A stretch of DNA of 64,000 nt from JAJFUV01 sp964384215 (GTDB taxonomy: Bacteria; Acidobacteriota; Terriglobia; Bryobacterales; Bryobacteraceae): contig CAYLLB010000017.1 of assembly GCA_964384215.1 (NCBI GenBank), forward strand, positions 1-64,000. Reading direction: 5' to 3'. Shown piece by piece: positions 37,230-45,805 of this stretch. The translations under genes were made by a program, and so were the position numbers. Positions within the stretch are counted from its first letter, which is position 1, and every line of letters begins with the position of its first letter. The notes beneath the pieces are model-generated. The model was not told where the DNA came from. It searched no databases and saw only the letters and a list, made by a program, of their open reading frames with translations.

Positions 37230-38354
37230 ATGACGGTATCTTTCTATGGGCACGTAAGGCAGTATCACAACATCAAAGCCGAAATCGACGCCAACATAGC
37301 CGAGGTATTGGAGAGCGGCCAGTATGTCATGGGTCCCATGCTCAAGAAGTTCGAGAAAGAATTCGCCGCCTACAACGGCACCAAGTACGCAGTAGGTGTA
37401 GGCAACGGCACGGACGCCATCTGGCTTTCCCTGATGGCGCTGGGCATAGGACCGGGCGACGAGTGCATCACCACCACCAACACGTTTTTCGCTACGGCCG
37501 AGGCGATCTGGATTGCCGGCGCCACCGCGGTCTTCGTCGATTCCGATCCGGTGACGAACTGTATCGATCCGGCCAAAATCGAAGCGGCCATCACACCGAA
37601 AACCAAGGCCATCATTCCCGTGCATCTTTACGGGCAGTGCGCCGACATGAAAGCCATCCGCAAGATCGCCGACAAGTACAAACTCCTGGTTGTCGAAGAC
37701 AACGCCCAGGGCATCGGCGCGGCGGGAGACGGCTTTAAGATCGCCGAACTGAGCGACGCCACCTGCACCAGCTTCATCATCCAGAAGAACCTGGGCACTT
37801 TCGGCGACGGCGGCGCGGTGGTGACCAACAATCCGGAAGTGGACCGCATCGTCCGCAAGCTGCGCAATCACGGCTCCGACAAGCGTTCCTGCCACAGCTA
37901 TGGTTTCAATAGCCGCCTGGACGACCTGCACGCCGCCGTCCTCAGCGCGAAGCTGAAGCACATCGACGAGTGGAACGACCTGCGCCGGAAGTGGGCTGCC
38001 CGTTACACGGCCGGCTTGAAGGGCGCGAAGCACTTCACGCTGCCCACTGAGTTGCCCGGCTACCGCCACGTCTTCCATCTCTATGTGATCGAAACGAAGC
38101 AGGCCGCGCACCGCGATCTGTTGCTGGACTACCTGAACAAGAACGGCATCGACGCCAAGTGCCACTATCCTATCGCCATCCATCAGCAGGAAGGCTATCC
38201 CTGGGGCAAGGGCGCCCGTATCGTGGGTTCCATCGCCAACAGCGAGCGCAACGCCGCCTGCTGCATCACGCTGCCCATCTATCCCGAGCTGACCGAAGCA
38301 GAGGTGGACTACACCATCGCCAAGGCGCTCGAGTGGGACTCCCAACAGGGGTAA
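37230..38354 (+). CDS. DegT/DnrJ/EryC1/StrS-family aminotransferase
   Basis: A 374-residue PLP enzyme of the sugar aminotransferase family. The internal aldimine lysine is Lys186 in IIQKNLGTFGDGG and the PLP-N1 aspartate is Asp157 in VVEDNAQ. Also present are the family segments GVGNGTDAI, YGQCADM and YPIAIHQQ. Such enzymes aminate keto-sugar nucleotides for lipopolysaccharide, glycan or antibiotic sugars. The ATG at 37230 follows AAGGAG. Six bases after its stop a Gfo/Idh oxidoreductase gene begins. This pair is typical of making amino or deoxy sugars: oxidation, then transamination. A likely -10 box, TATACT, lies at 37182. Confidence 0.92.
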   Translation: MTVSFYGHVRQYHNIKAEIDANIAEVLESGQYVMGPMLKKFEKEFAAYNGTKYAVGVGNGTDAIWLSLMALGIGPGDECITTTNTFFATAEAIWIAGATAVFVDSDPVTNCIDPAKIEAAITPKTKAIIPVHLYGQCADMKAIRKIADKYKLLVVEDNAQGIGAAGDGFKIAELSDATCTSFIIQKNLGTFGDGGAVVTNNPEVDRIVRKLRNHGSDKRSCHSYGFNSRLDDLHAAVLSAKLKHIDEWNDLRRKWAARYTAGLKGAKHFTLPTELPGYRHVFHLYVIETKQAAHRDLLLDYLNKNGIDAKCHYPIAIHQQEGYPWGKGARIVGSIANSERNAACCITLPIYPELTEAEVDYTIAKALEWDSQQG

Positions 38355-38360
38355 CGCGAT

Positions 38361-39431
38361 ATGCAGCGCAAGTATAAAGTCGTCGTGGTGGGCATGGGCA
38401 AGCGCGGCATGCACCATGCCACCACGTTCCAATCGAACGGCCGCTTCGAGGTGGCGGGCATCTGCGACATCGACAAGGGCCGCCTGGACACCGCTGCCGC
38501 CAAGTTAGGCGTCACGCTGAAGGGCACCGACGCCGCCCAGGTGGCCGCCGCCGTCAAACCCGATGTGTTCTGTTTCTGCACGCTGCCGAATGTCCGCGTC
38601 GACATGTTTCGCACCGGCATTGAATGCGGCGCGAAGCTCATCGCCATGGAGAAGCCCATCGCGCTCACCAGCGCCGAAGGCTTCGCCATCCGCGACATGG
38701 TGAATGCGAGCGGCATCAAGGTGGTGGTGAGCCATCAGCACCGCTTCGGCTCGCACTACCGGAAGGTGAAGGAGATCATTGCGAGCGGGGCGTTGGGGCG
38801 TGTCCACACGGTCTACGGGACCTCCACCGGGTGGATGGCCCACATGCTTTCGCACCTGATCGATTACACCCGTTGGTACAACAACGAAGCTGAAGCCGAG
38901 TGGGTCATGGCGCAGGCGGCCGGGCGCGGCAAGCTCACCGACGTGCATCCTTCGCCCGACTACATCGCGGGCGTCGTGCATTACGCCAACGGAGTTCACG
39001 GCGTGCTGGAATGCGGCGCCGGCGCTCCGGACGTGCCCGAAGTGGACGCCTGGTGGCGCAAGTGCCGGATCGGAGCGCAGGGAACCGACGGGTTCGCCGA
39101 AACGCTCACCGGCGCAGGCTGGCGATCGGTCACCAAGACGGGCTCGGCGTCGGGCACCGGCTCGATGAACTACGACCTGGACATGCCGCCCTACATCCAG
39201 GAGATGGCCGACTGGCTGGACGACGACGCCAAAGTCCACTCTTGCAACTTCCAGAGCGCCTACAAAGGCTTCGAGATCATGATGGCCTTCTGCCGCTCGG
39301 CGGCCCAGGGCGGGCAGGTGGCCCTGCCGCTTACCGAACCGGCCGACGAACTCGAAATGCTCCGCGGCGCTGTGAGCGCCCGCAAAGTGCTGCTCTCAAT
39401 GCCAGCCAACGCCAAGGAGTACCTGGGGTAA
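38361..39431 (+). CDS. Gfo/Idh/MocA-family oxidoreductase
   Basis: A 356-residue NAD(P)-dependent sugar dehydrogenase. The N-terminal Rossmann domain has VVGMGKRGMHHA with the glycine motif, an acidic strand end (ICDID) and the hallmark EKPIAL near residue 95. The C-terminal alpha/beta domain follows SHQHRFGSHY. The catalytic Lys is that of EKP, and DYTRWYNN is the usual active-site helix with a preceding His (SHLIDYTRW). It follows the DegT aminotransferase after six bases and probably oxidises the sugar that DegT aminates. A strong terminator follows at 39447, so the pair is one transcription unit. Confidence 0.9.
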   Translation: MQRKYKVVVVGMGKRGMHHATTFQSNGRFEVAGICDIDKGRLDTAAAKLGVTLKGTDAAQVAAAVKPDVFCFCTLPNVRVDMFRTGIECGAKLIAMEKPIALTSAEGFAIRDMVNASGIKVVVSHQHRFGSHYRKVKEIIASGALGRVHTVYGTSTGWMAHMLSHLIDYTRWYNNEAEAEWVMAQAAGRGKLTDVHPSPDYIAGVVHYANGVHGVLECGAGAPDVPEVDAWWRKCRIGAQGTDGFAETLTGAGWRSVTKTGSASGTGSMNYDLDMPPYIQEMADWLDDDAKVHSCNFQSAYKGFEIMMAFCRSAAQGGQVALPLTEPADELEMLRGAVSARKVLLSMPANAKEYLG

Positions 39432-39446
39432 CCAGCCCGGAAGGAG

Positions 39447-39476
39447 CCGGGGCAGTCCACCTGCCCCGGTTTTCTT
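39447..39476 (+). terminator. Rho-independent terminator after the DegT/Gfo pair
   Basis: CCGGGGCAG (39447-39455), loop TCCAC, CTGCCCCGG (39461-39469), then TTTTCTT. The stem is nine perfect GC-rich pairs. Confidence 0.88.
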
Positions 39477-39512
39477 ATATGCTGGGACGGTTCCGCCAGT
39501 TAGGAGGCAATC

Positions 39513-40904
39513 GTGTCCGAGCGTCCTTTCAGACTGTCCCGTCGTGAATTCGGTTTGGGCCTGGGCGCCACGCCCGTGTTTGTCCCCGCCGCCCGCGCCG
39601 CGGTGAGCGGAGCGCCGTGGGACGCGCCCGCCGAAGTTCGTAAGGTTTTCGTGGGCGTTCCCAAGCCCACCTGGCCGAGGCCCGACCTCAATTTCGAGCA
39701 GGAAATGGCAGGCATCAGCGCCAATCTCGCCGCGCTCGAAGCCCAGCACAAAGCCGAGGTCCACTTTACCGGCGGCGAGTGGCTCAAGAGCGCGACGGAC
39801 GTCGAGCCGTGGGCCAAGAGCCTCGCCGGCGCGGACGCCGTCCTGGTGCTGGACCTGACATCCAGCACCTCGCCGATCTTGCAGGCATTGGGCAAACTGG
39901 ATATCGCGAAGCTGCTGTTCACGCGGCCCATCACCGGCTGGTCCTTCATGGACGGCGCGCGTTGGATTCAAAGCGGCGCCAAGGCCGACATGGTGGCATC
40001 GAGCAACTTCGAGGATCTGGTGCCGCTACTGCCGATGCTGCGCGCCATCCACCATCTGAAATACAGCAAGGTGCTGGTCATCAATAGCCAGGGCCGCGGG
40101 GGAGCGGAGTTCACCGCGCAGTTCGGCACGCAAATGGCGTACCCGGCTTATTCGGACCTCAAAGCCTGCTTCGAATCGATCGACGTCCGCAAGGCCGAGG
40201 AGGAAGGCGCCGAATTTGCCCGCAAGGCCCTGCGTGTGGTCGAGCCCTCGCCCGCCGACATCCGTGACGCCTGGCGCTTGTACCTGGGCGTCCGCGAACT
40301 GCTGGCGAAGGAGAAAGCCAACGCCATTACCATCGACTGCCTCGGCGGATTCCGGCGCGGGGAGCTGCCCGCGTATCCTTGCGTGGCCTGGACTATGCTC
40401 AACGATTTGGGAATGTACGGCGTCTGCGAATCGGACCTGCCGTCGACCATGACGCAGCTGCTGGTTACCTCTTACTCCGGCAAGCCCGGCTTCGTCTCCG
40501 ACCCGACCTTCGACACCAGCCGCAACGAGGTCATTCACGCCCACTGCGTCGCGGCCACCTGCATGCGCGGCATCGGCGGCGCGCCGTCGCCGTTCAGCCT
40601 GCGCTCGCACATGGAGGACAACAAGGGTGTGTCGGTCGAAGTTGAAATGCCGGTGAGGGAGACCATCACCTGTGCGCGCTTCAACGACCCGAAGACGCTG
40701 GTCGCTTCCACCGGTGAAGTCACCGCCAATGTCGACAGCCCGCGCGGCTGCCGGACCAAGATCGTGACGCGCGTCGCCGACGCCCGCAAGATGGTGGAAG
40801 GCTGGACCGGCGGACTGCACCGCGTGATCTTCTACGGGGATCATATGGAAGCCGCCGAGCGGATGGGCCGCTTGATGGGCTTCCGGGTGAAGAGGGAATG
40901 CTGA
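39513..40904 (+). CDS. Tat-exported sugar-isomerase-like protein (L-fucose/arabinose isomerase superfamily)
   Basis: A 463-residue protein starting at a GTG preceded by TTAGGAGG. Its N-terminus is a twin-arginine signal (LSRREFGLGLGA followed by VFVPAARAA). The body resembles the L-fucose/L-arabinose isomerase fold: an N-terminal domain ending near residue 160, then TIDCLGG, CVAWTMLNDLGMYGVCESDL, LVTSYSGKPGF, EVIHAHCVAA and a C-terminal beta-barrel part with GVSVEVEMP. Isomerases of this group bind a metal through Glu, Asp and His; candidates are visible in CESD and HAHC. A Tat-exported isomerase homologue is unusual, so it may be a periplasmic binding or different catalytic protein. Its stop overlaps the next start (TGATG). 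Confidence 0.6.
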   Translation: MSERPFRLSRREFGLGLGATPVFVPAARAAVSGAPWDAPAEVRKVFVGVPKPTWPRPDLNFEQEMAGISANLAALEAQHKAEVHFTGGEWLKSATDVEPWAKSLAGADAVLVLDLTSSTSPILQALGKLDIAKLLFTRPITGWSFMDGARWIQSGAKADMVASSNFEDLVPLLPMLRAIHHLKYSKVLVINSQGRGGAEFTAQFGTQMAYPAYSDLKACFESIDVRKAEEEGAEFARKALRVVEPSPADIRDAWRLYLGVRELLAKEKANAITIDCLGGFRRGELPAYPCVAWTMLNDLGMYGVCESDLPSTMTQLLVTSYSGKPGFVSDPTFDTSRNEVIHAHCVAATCMRGIGGAPSPFSLRSHMEDNKGVSVEVEMPVRETITCARFNDPKTLVASTGEVTANVDSPRGCRTKIVTRVADARKMVEGWTGGLHRVIFYGDHMEAAERMGRLMGFRVKREC

Positions 40905-42850
40905 TGATCAATCGAATTCTCGCCGCCGCTATTGCGCTCTGCGTTTCCGCGCTCGCCCAGACGGAACCCGGCTCGGTGCGGCCCATGCTGGAGGCCGACC
41001 TGCTCACGCCGGATGTGGTGTCCTTCCAAGTCCGGAACTACCTGATTCAGAAGGTTCCCGCGCTTCCCAAGCCGGCGAGCGCCGAGGCCTGGACCGCCCA
41101 GTCCAAGACGATGCGCGAGAAGTTCCTGCGCGAGGTGGTGTTTCACGGCTGGCCTGCGGAGTGGGTGAATGGGCCGCTCAAGGTTGAGGACCTCGGCCTG
41201 ATGCCCTCCGGCCCCGGCTATCGCATGCGCAAGTTGCGCTACGAGATCGTGCCGGGCTTCTACTCGGTGGGCATCCTTTACGAGCCCGAAAAGATGACCG
41301 GCAAAGTCCCGGTGATCCTCAACGTGAACGGCCACGTGGGGCCGGCGGGCAAGAGCGTCGAATACAAGCAGAAGCGCTGCATACACCAGGCGCGCCACGG
41401 CATCCTGAACCTGAATCTCGAATGGATCAGCTTCGGCGAACTGACGCACAAAGAAAACCAGCACTGGTTCGGCGCGCACCTGGACCTGGCCGGCGCGAAC
41501 GACATGGGCCTGTTCTACCTGGCCATGCGCAAGGGCCTTGATTATCTTTACCAGCATCCCAACGCCGACCACACGCGCGTCGGCGTCACCGGCCTGAGCG
41601 GCGGCGGCTGGCAAACCATCGTTCTCAGTTCGCTTGATGAGCGCGTCACGCTGGCCGTTCCGGTGGCCGGTTATTGTGCGGTGACCGCTCGTATCGAGCG
41701 CGCCATGGACACCGGCGATGTCGAGCAGAACGCGCCGGATATGCAGCTTTACGCCGATTACCCGCACTTGACGGCCATGCGCGCGCCCCGGCCCACCCTG
41801 CTCGTCTACAATGCCGAAGACAACTGCTGCTTCCGTGCCCCGCTGGTGAAGCCGGACATTTACGACGCCGTGGTGCCGTTCTTCAAGCTCTACGGCAAGG
41901 CGGCGAGCTTCGCCTGGCACATGAACACCGACCCGTCCGAGCACAACTATCAGCTCGACAATCGCCTGGCGGCGTACAGGTTCATCGGCCGGCACTTCGG
42001 CATAGCGGGGATGGATTCGGAAGAGCAGTTGGGACCGGAGATCAAAAGCTACGACGAACTGATCGTCGGCATCCCGAAGGACAACCTGACGGTGCTGGGG
42101 TTGGCGCGCAAGCTCGCGCTGCGCGTCTCGCGTCCAGCGATCCCGCCGGAGGGCGCCGCTCGCGAGGCCTGGGCCGTGAAAGAACGCGCACGCCTCGGCC
42201 GGGTGCTTCGCTACAAGCCGGTGACCATAGCGCGCCCGTGGAAGCTCGCCAACACGCACAACAAGGGGCTCGAAACGCGGTCCTACCGGCTCGACTTTTC
42301 CAACGGATTGAGCGCCACGGCGGTATGGTTCCGCGCGCTGGATGCGCGGGATCCCGCCCCGGCGACCATCGTCCTCAACGAGAACGGCAAGAAAGCGGCG
42401 GGGGCCGTGGTTTCGGACCGCGTGAACCGCGGCGAGCAGGTCCTGGCAGTAGATCCCATCTTCCATGGGGACGCCGCTCCCTCGAAACCCCGGCCCAGCG
42501 TCTTCACGCAGGTCATCTCAGCGCTGGGCGAGCGGCCGCTGGCGCTTGAAGCGGCGCAGTTGATTGGGACGGTTCGCTGGTTCGGCACGCAGTCCGGCGC
42601 CAGGAAACTGCGCCTGGAGGCGAACGGTTTCCGCGCGCAGGTGGCGGCGACTATCGTGGCGGCGCTCGCGCCGGAGTTGTTTTCCGACGTCGTGATCCGC
42701 AACGGGCAAGCGTCGCTGGCGCACATCTATGACGCCCCGGTTGAATACGGACAGGCCCCAGACCTGTTCTGCCTGGATTTGTACAAAGAATTCGACCTGG
42801 ACCGGCTGATGATGCTGGCCGCCCCGGCCACGATCACCATCGTCAGGTAG
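40904..42850 (+). CDS. Secreted alpha/beta-hydrolase (acetyl-esterase-like)
   Basis: A 648-residue protein with a signal peptide (MINRILAAAIALCVSALA-QTE). The catalytic region (about 120-330) has VPVILNVNGHVG as the oxyanion strand, VGVTGLSGGGWQT with the nucleophile Ser, an aspartate in PTLLVYNAEDNCC and a His in PSEHNYQL. This is a full alpha/beta-hydrolase triad close to acetyl-xylan-esterase/Abhydrolase_7 proteins. The last 250 residues (LANTHNKGLETRSYRLDFSNG on) form a second, shorter hydrolase-like half of unclear activity. The ATG at 40904 is chosen over 40898 because AGAGGGA lies at proper spacing; it overlaps the upstream stop by one base. Likely deacylates carbohydrate outside the cytoplasm. 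Confidence 0.75.
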   Translation: MINRILAAAIALCVSALAQTEPGSVRPMLEADLLTPDVVSFQVRNYLIQKVPALPKPASAEAWTAQSKTMREKFLREVVFHGWPAEWVNGPLKVEDLGLMPSGPGYRMRKLRYEIVPGFYSVGILYEPEKMTGKVPVILNVNGHVGPAGKSVEYKQKRCIHQARHGILNLNLEWISFGELTHKENQHWFGAHLDLAGANDMGLFYLAMRKGLDYLYQHPNADHTRVGVTGLSGGGWQTIVLSSLDERVTLAVPVAGYCAVTARIERAMDTGDVEQNAPDMQLYADYPHLTAMRAPRPTLLVYNAEDNCCFRAPLVKPDIYDAVVPFFKLYGKAASFAWHMNTDPSEHNYQLDNRLAAYRFIGRHFGIAGMDSEEQLGPEIKSYDELIVGIPKDNLTVLGLARKLALRVSRPAIPPEGAAREAWAVKERARLGRVLRYKPVTIARPWKLANTHNKGLETRSYRLDFSNGLSATAVWFRALDARDPAPATIVLNENGKKAAGAVVSDRVNRGEQVLAVDPIFHGDAAPSKPRPSVFTQVISALGERPLALEAAQLIGTVRWFGTQSGARKLRLEANGFRAQVAATIVAALAPELFSDVVIRNGQASLAHIYDAPVEYGQAPDLFCLDLYKEFDLDRLMMLAAPATITIVR

Positions 42851-42861
42851 GACGATCTTAC

Positions 42862-44121
42862 CTAGCTGCGCGTGAAGTACAGGTCGGCGGCACGCTCCAG
42901 ATCCCCGTGTGTCATGCGCGCGGGGCGGCCTTCATAGTTGGCGATGGAGGCCAGAATCTCGCAGATGTCGCGCGGATAACAGGCGCGCAGTTCCGTGCGG
43001 CCGTCGCGCAGGCACAGGCGCCGCAGGTAGTCCGCGCTGTCCGGTTCGGCGGGAATGTTGCACGCGGCGACTGTCCGCTTCAGGATCTCCTCGAAGACCT
43101 TCGGGTCCACGGCGTCAATGAAGATCTTGTTGTGGATGCGGCGCAGGAAGGCTTCGTCGGCCAAGTCGCTCGGGTCCAGGTTGGTTGAGAAGACCACGAG
43201 CATCTCGAACGGAATCTGGAACTTCACACCGTAGCGCAGGGTGAGGTAGTCGACGCGCCGGTCCAGGGGCACGATCCAGCGGTTGAGCAGGTCTCGCGGG
43301 CTCATGAGCTGGCGGCCGAAGTCGTCGATGACGAGGATACCGTCGTTGGCCTTCATTTGCAGCGGCGCGGCGTAAATGCCGGAGGCCTCGTCCAGGCGCA
43401 ATTCGAGCATGCTCGGTACCAGTTCGCCGCCCACCAGCAGGAATGGCCGGTGGCAGAGTATCCAGCGCGGGTCCCAATCGGCGTCTTCCACACCCTCTAC
43501 CTTTTCGTGCACGACCGGGTCGTATAGGCTGATGATCTGGTTGTCCACTTCCACGGCATAGGGAATTAGAACGGCGTCTTCGTAAATGCGAAGCAAACGC
43601 TCGGCCAGGCTGGTCTTGCCGTTGCCGGTGGGGCCGTAAAGGAAGATGGAGGTCTGGGAGATCAGGGCCGGTCCCAGCGAGTCGAGCAGGCGATCCGTCA
43701 CCACCAGGTCAGAGAGTGCCTGACGCAGCATGCGCCTTGTGACGGTGACCTTGGCGGACTGCCTTTGCGTGGCGGCCGTGTATTCGCTAAGCGATACCGG
43801 GCACGCGCCGGCGTATTGGCTGATCTGGAAACGTTCGCCCGCCATCGCCCGGCCGGCAGCCGAGAGCGCAAATTGATAGTCGTTCCCGATCATGCCCCTC
43901 ACTTCCACCAGTTGCTGCTGGCGCATATGGCGGAAAACGCCCTCTAGAACCGGCACGGAAATGCGGAGTTTCTTGCTCAAGTCAGAAAGCGTCGAGTACG
44001 CCTCCAACAGAAGCCGCCGGAGCATCAAGTCCATCACCAGCGATTGAGGAACTCCAAGCTGCTCCATGGTTTGCGGAGGAGGAGGGCAATAAGCTGAGCG
44101 GTATTGCGCGGTTGTGGCCAT
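42862..44121 (-). CDS. AAA ATPase with N-terminal winged helix, paired with a secretin
   Basis: A 419-residue cytoplasmic protein. Residues about 30-95 form a winged-helix-like domain (LRRLLLEAYSTLSDLSKKL; LVEVRGM). The AAA module follows: Walker A GPTGNGKT (163-170), Walker B ILVIDDFG (262-269), sensor-1-like VVFSTNLDPSDLADEAFLRRI, with Arg fingers in RRIHNK. It is not a GspE/PilB-type secretion ATPase or a TadA. Acidobacterial relatives are often annotated as chaperone-like ATPases tied to Flp pilus assembly; that label is from memory and unverified. The start at 44121 lies only 7 bases from the longest divergent frame of the secretin gene, so the two share a very short control region. A role in assembling or remodelling the secretin apparatus is likely. 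Confidence 0.72.
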   Translation of the reverse strand: MATTAQYRSAYCPPPPQTMEQLGVPQSLVMDLMLRRLLLEAYSTLSDLSKKLRISVPVLEGVFRHMRQQQLVEVRGMIGNDYQFALSAAGRAMAGERFQISQYAGACPVSLSEYTAATQRQSAKVTVTRRMLRQALSDLVVTDRLLDSLGPALISQTSIFLYGPTGNGKTSLAERLLRIYEDAVLIPYAVEVDNQIISLYDPVVHEKVEGVEDADWDPRWILCHRPFLLVGGELVPSMLELRLDEASGIYAAPLQMKANDGILVIDDFGRQLMSPRDLLNRWIVPLDRRVDYLTLRYGVKFQIPFEMLVVFSTNLDPSDLADEAFLRRIHNKIFIDAVDPKVFEEILKRTVAACNIPAEPDSADYLRRLCLRDGRTELRACYPRDICEILASIANYEGRPARMTHGDLERAADLYFTRS

Positions 44122-44212
44122 GCTTAGGAATCTTCCTTGTCAGTACTCGAATCGACAGAAACAGCCTCGGACTTTATCCACGCCGGGAGCGCCTTCGGCG
44201 TCAAATCTATTG

Positions 44213-45805
44213 GTGAAGTCTGCCGGCAAATTCGCATGGGCGCTTCTGGTCTGCGCTAGCTTCGCGTTGGGAAGCGACGCAGGCAGCTTGGCTCGCAACG
44301 CCCGCAAGGCCGAGCGCAAGGGGGAATGGGCGCGCGCCTACCTGCTCTACTCGCAGGCTGCGGCGGCGGATCCGGACAACCGCGAATACTGGGCCAAAGG
44401 CCAGGCGCTGCGGACCAGAGCTTTGGGACAAGTGAAGGTACAGGCGCCGTCCGAGCCGGTCAAAGAACCGCCGCGAGAAGACGCGTCCCTGCTTGGCACA
44501 ATTACCGCCAAGGACATGGCTGAGGTCCGTAAGCCACAGCCGCCAAAGGAGTTACATGGTGATCCTGGACGCCGGGACCTGGACCTGCGCGGCAGCCCCA
44601 AAGAGTTGTTCGAACAGGTCTCGAAGGCTTACGGCATGGACGTGGTCTTCGATGGCGACTACCCCGACGCTGCCGCTCAGCATTTTCGTCTGGACAAGGC
44701 CGACTATCGGGAGGCCCTCCGAACCCTGGAAATCGCAACCGGTAGCTTTGTCGTGCCGCTGGCCGGGCGCTTGATGCTCGTTGTCAAGGACAACGTGCAG
44801 AAACGCAATGAAGTAGAGCCGATGGCCTCGGTGGTGGTCCCTATTCCGGAGCCGGTCTCGGTGCAGGACGCGCAGGAGTTGGCGAGGACCGTGCAGCAGA
44901 CGTTCGAAATCCGGCGCCTGTTCGTCGATTCGCAGCGCCGCCTGGTATTCCTGCGTGACCGCGTTTCGAAGATCGAGGGCGCCCAGATGCTCTTCGAACA
45001 ACTGCTGCGGCACCGGCCTGAGGCCGAAATAGAACTCGAGTTCCTGGAGGTCAGCCGGGGGGCTTCCACTTCTTTCGGGATCTCGCTGCCGACGACGTTT
45101 CCCATGGTCAGTACAGGTAAGCCGTGGCGCAACGCCATAGCCACTTTTCCGTCGGGCTACACCAACTTCCTGTCCTTCGGCGGTGGCGCCTCGCTGGTGG
45201 CTGTGGGAATCGCCAGCGCAACGGCGGTGGCCAATGCCAGCCGTTCCAGCGGAGGCACGATGCTGCGGGCCGATGTGCGCGCCCTGGACGGGCAGGCGGC
45301 ACAGTTCCACGTCGGAGACAAGTATCCCATCATGACGGGCAATTACGGCAGCACGGCGCAGGTTGGTAACAACGTGTTGGCGTTGACGCCCAGCTTTTCG
45401 TTCGAGGACCTGGGCCTTGTGTTGAAGGTGACGCCCAGGATCCACGGAGCGGAGGATGTGACTCTCGACATCGAGGCGGAGTTTAAAGTTCTGACGGGCG
45501 AGATCGTAGACGACATTCCCGTGATCGCCAACCGGAAGTTGAAGAGCCAGGTGCGTCTGGCATCGGGCGAGTACGCCGTGATCGCGGGCCTGCTGACCGC
45601 TTCCGAGGCGCGTACCGTCAGCGGGCTGGCCGGCATCTCATCGCTCCCCTTGTTGGGGCCGCTACTGCGCAAGAACACGCGTGAAGACAATGCGAACGAA
45701 GCCATTATCGTCCTGCGTCCGCGCGTGATACACCTGCCCGGCTCCGAGCTTCCCACGAGGTCCTTTTGGACAGGATCGGAGACGCACTTCCCTTCACCGC
45801 TCTGA
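44213..45805 (+). CDS. Type II/III secretion or type IV pilus secretin
   Basis: A 530-residue outer-membrane secretin subunit. With the GTG at 44213 the signal peptide is clean (KSAGKFAWALLVCASFALG). A frame-open ATG at 44120 would add about 30 residues of unlikely leader, so the start is uncertain. Residues about 20-60 look like a short TPR. A secretin/TonB short N-terminal domain follows (DLDLRGSPKELFEQVSKAYGMDVVFDGD), then an N1-type ring domain. The GspD core starts near FQIRRLF and carries ELEFLEVSRG, QFHVGDKYPIMTG, EDLGLVLKVTPRIHG and SGLAGISSLPLLGPLL-x-K, which are diagnostic secretin motifs. Divergent from the AAA ATPase. It probably exports pilins or proteins; other system parts are not in the window. 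Confidence 0.88.
   Translation: MKSAGKFAWALLVCASFALGSDAGSLARNARKAERKGEWARAYLLYSQAAAADPDNREYWAKGQALRTRALGQVKVQAPSEPVKEPPREDASLLGTITAKDMAEVRKPQPPKELHGDPGRRDLDLRGSPKELFEQVSKAYGMDVVFDGDYPDAAAQHFRLDKADYREALRTLEIATGSFVVPLAGRLMLVVKDNVQKRNEVEPMASVVVPIPEPVSVQDAQELARTVQQTFEIRRLFVDSQRRLVFLRDRVSKIEGAQMLFEQLLRHRPEAEIELEFLEVSRGASTSFGISLPTTFPMVSTGKPWRNAIATFPSGYTNFLSFGGGASLVAVGIASATAVANASRSSGGTMLRADVRALDGQAAQFHVGDKYPIMTGNYGSTAQVGNNVLALTPSFSFEDLGLVLKVTPRIHGAEDVTLDIEAEFKVLTGEIVDDIPVIANRKLKSQVRLASGEYAVIAGLLTASEARTVSGLAGISSLPLLGPLLRKNTREDNANEAIIVLRPRVIHLPGSELPTRSFWTGSETHFPSPL

Noticed and set aside
40841..42466. A 541-codon minus-strand frame opposite the secreted hydrolase
   Set aside because: Antisense shadow of a gene with a signal peptide and a complete catalytic triad; its own translation has no known features.
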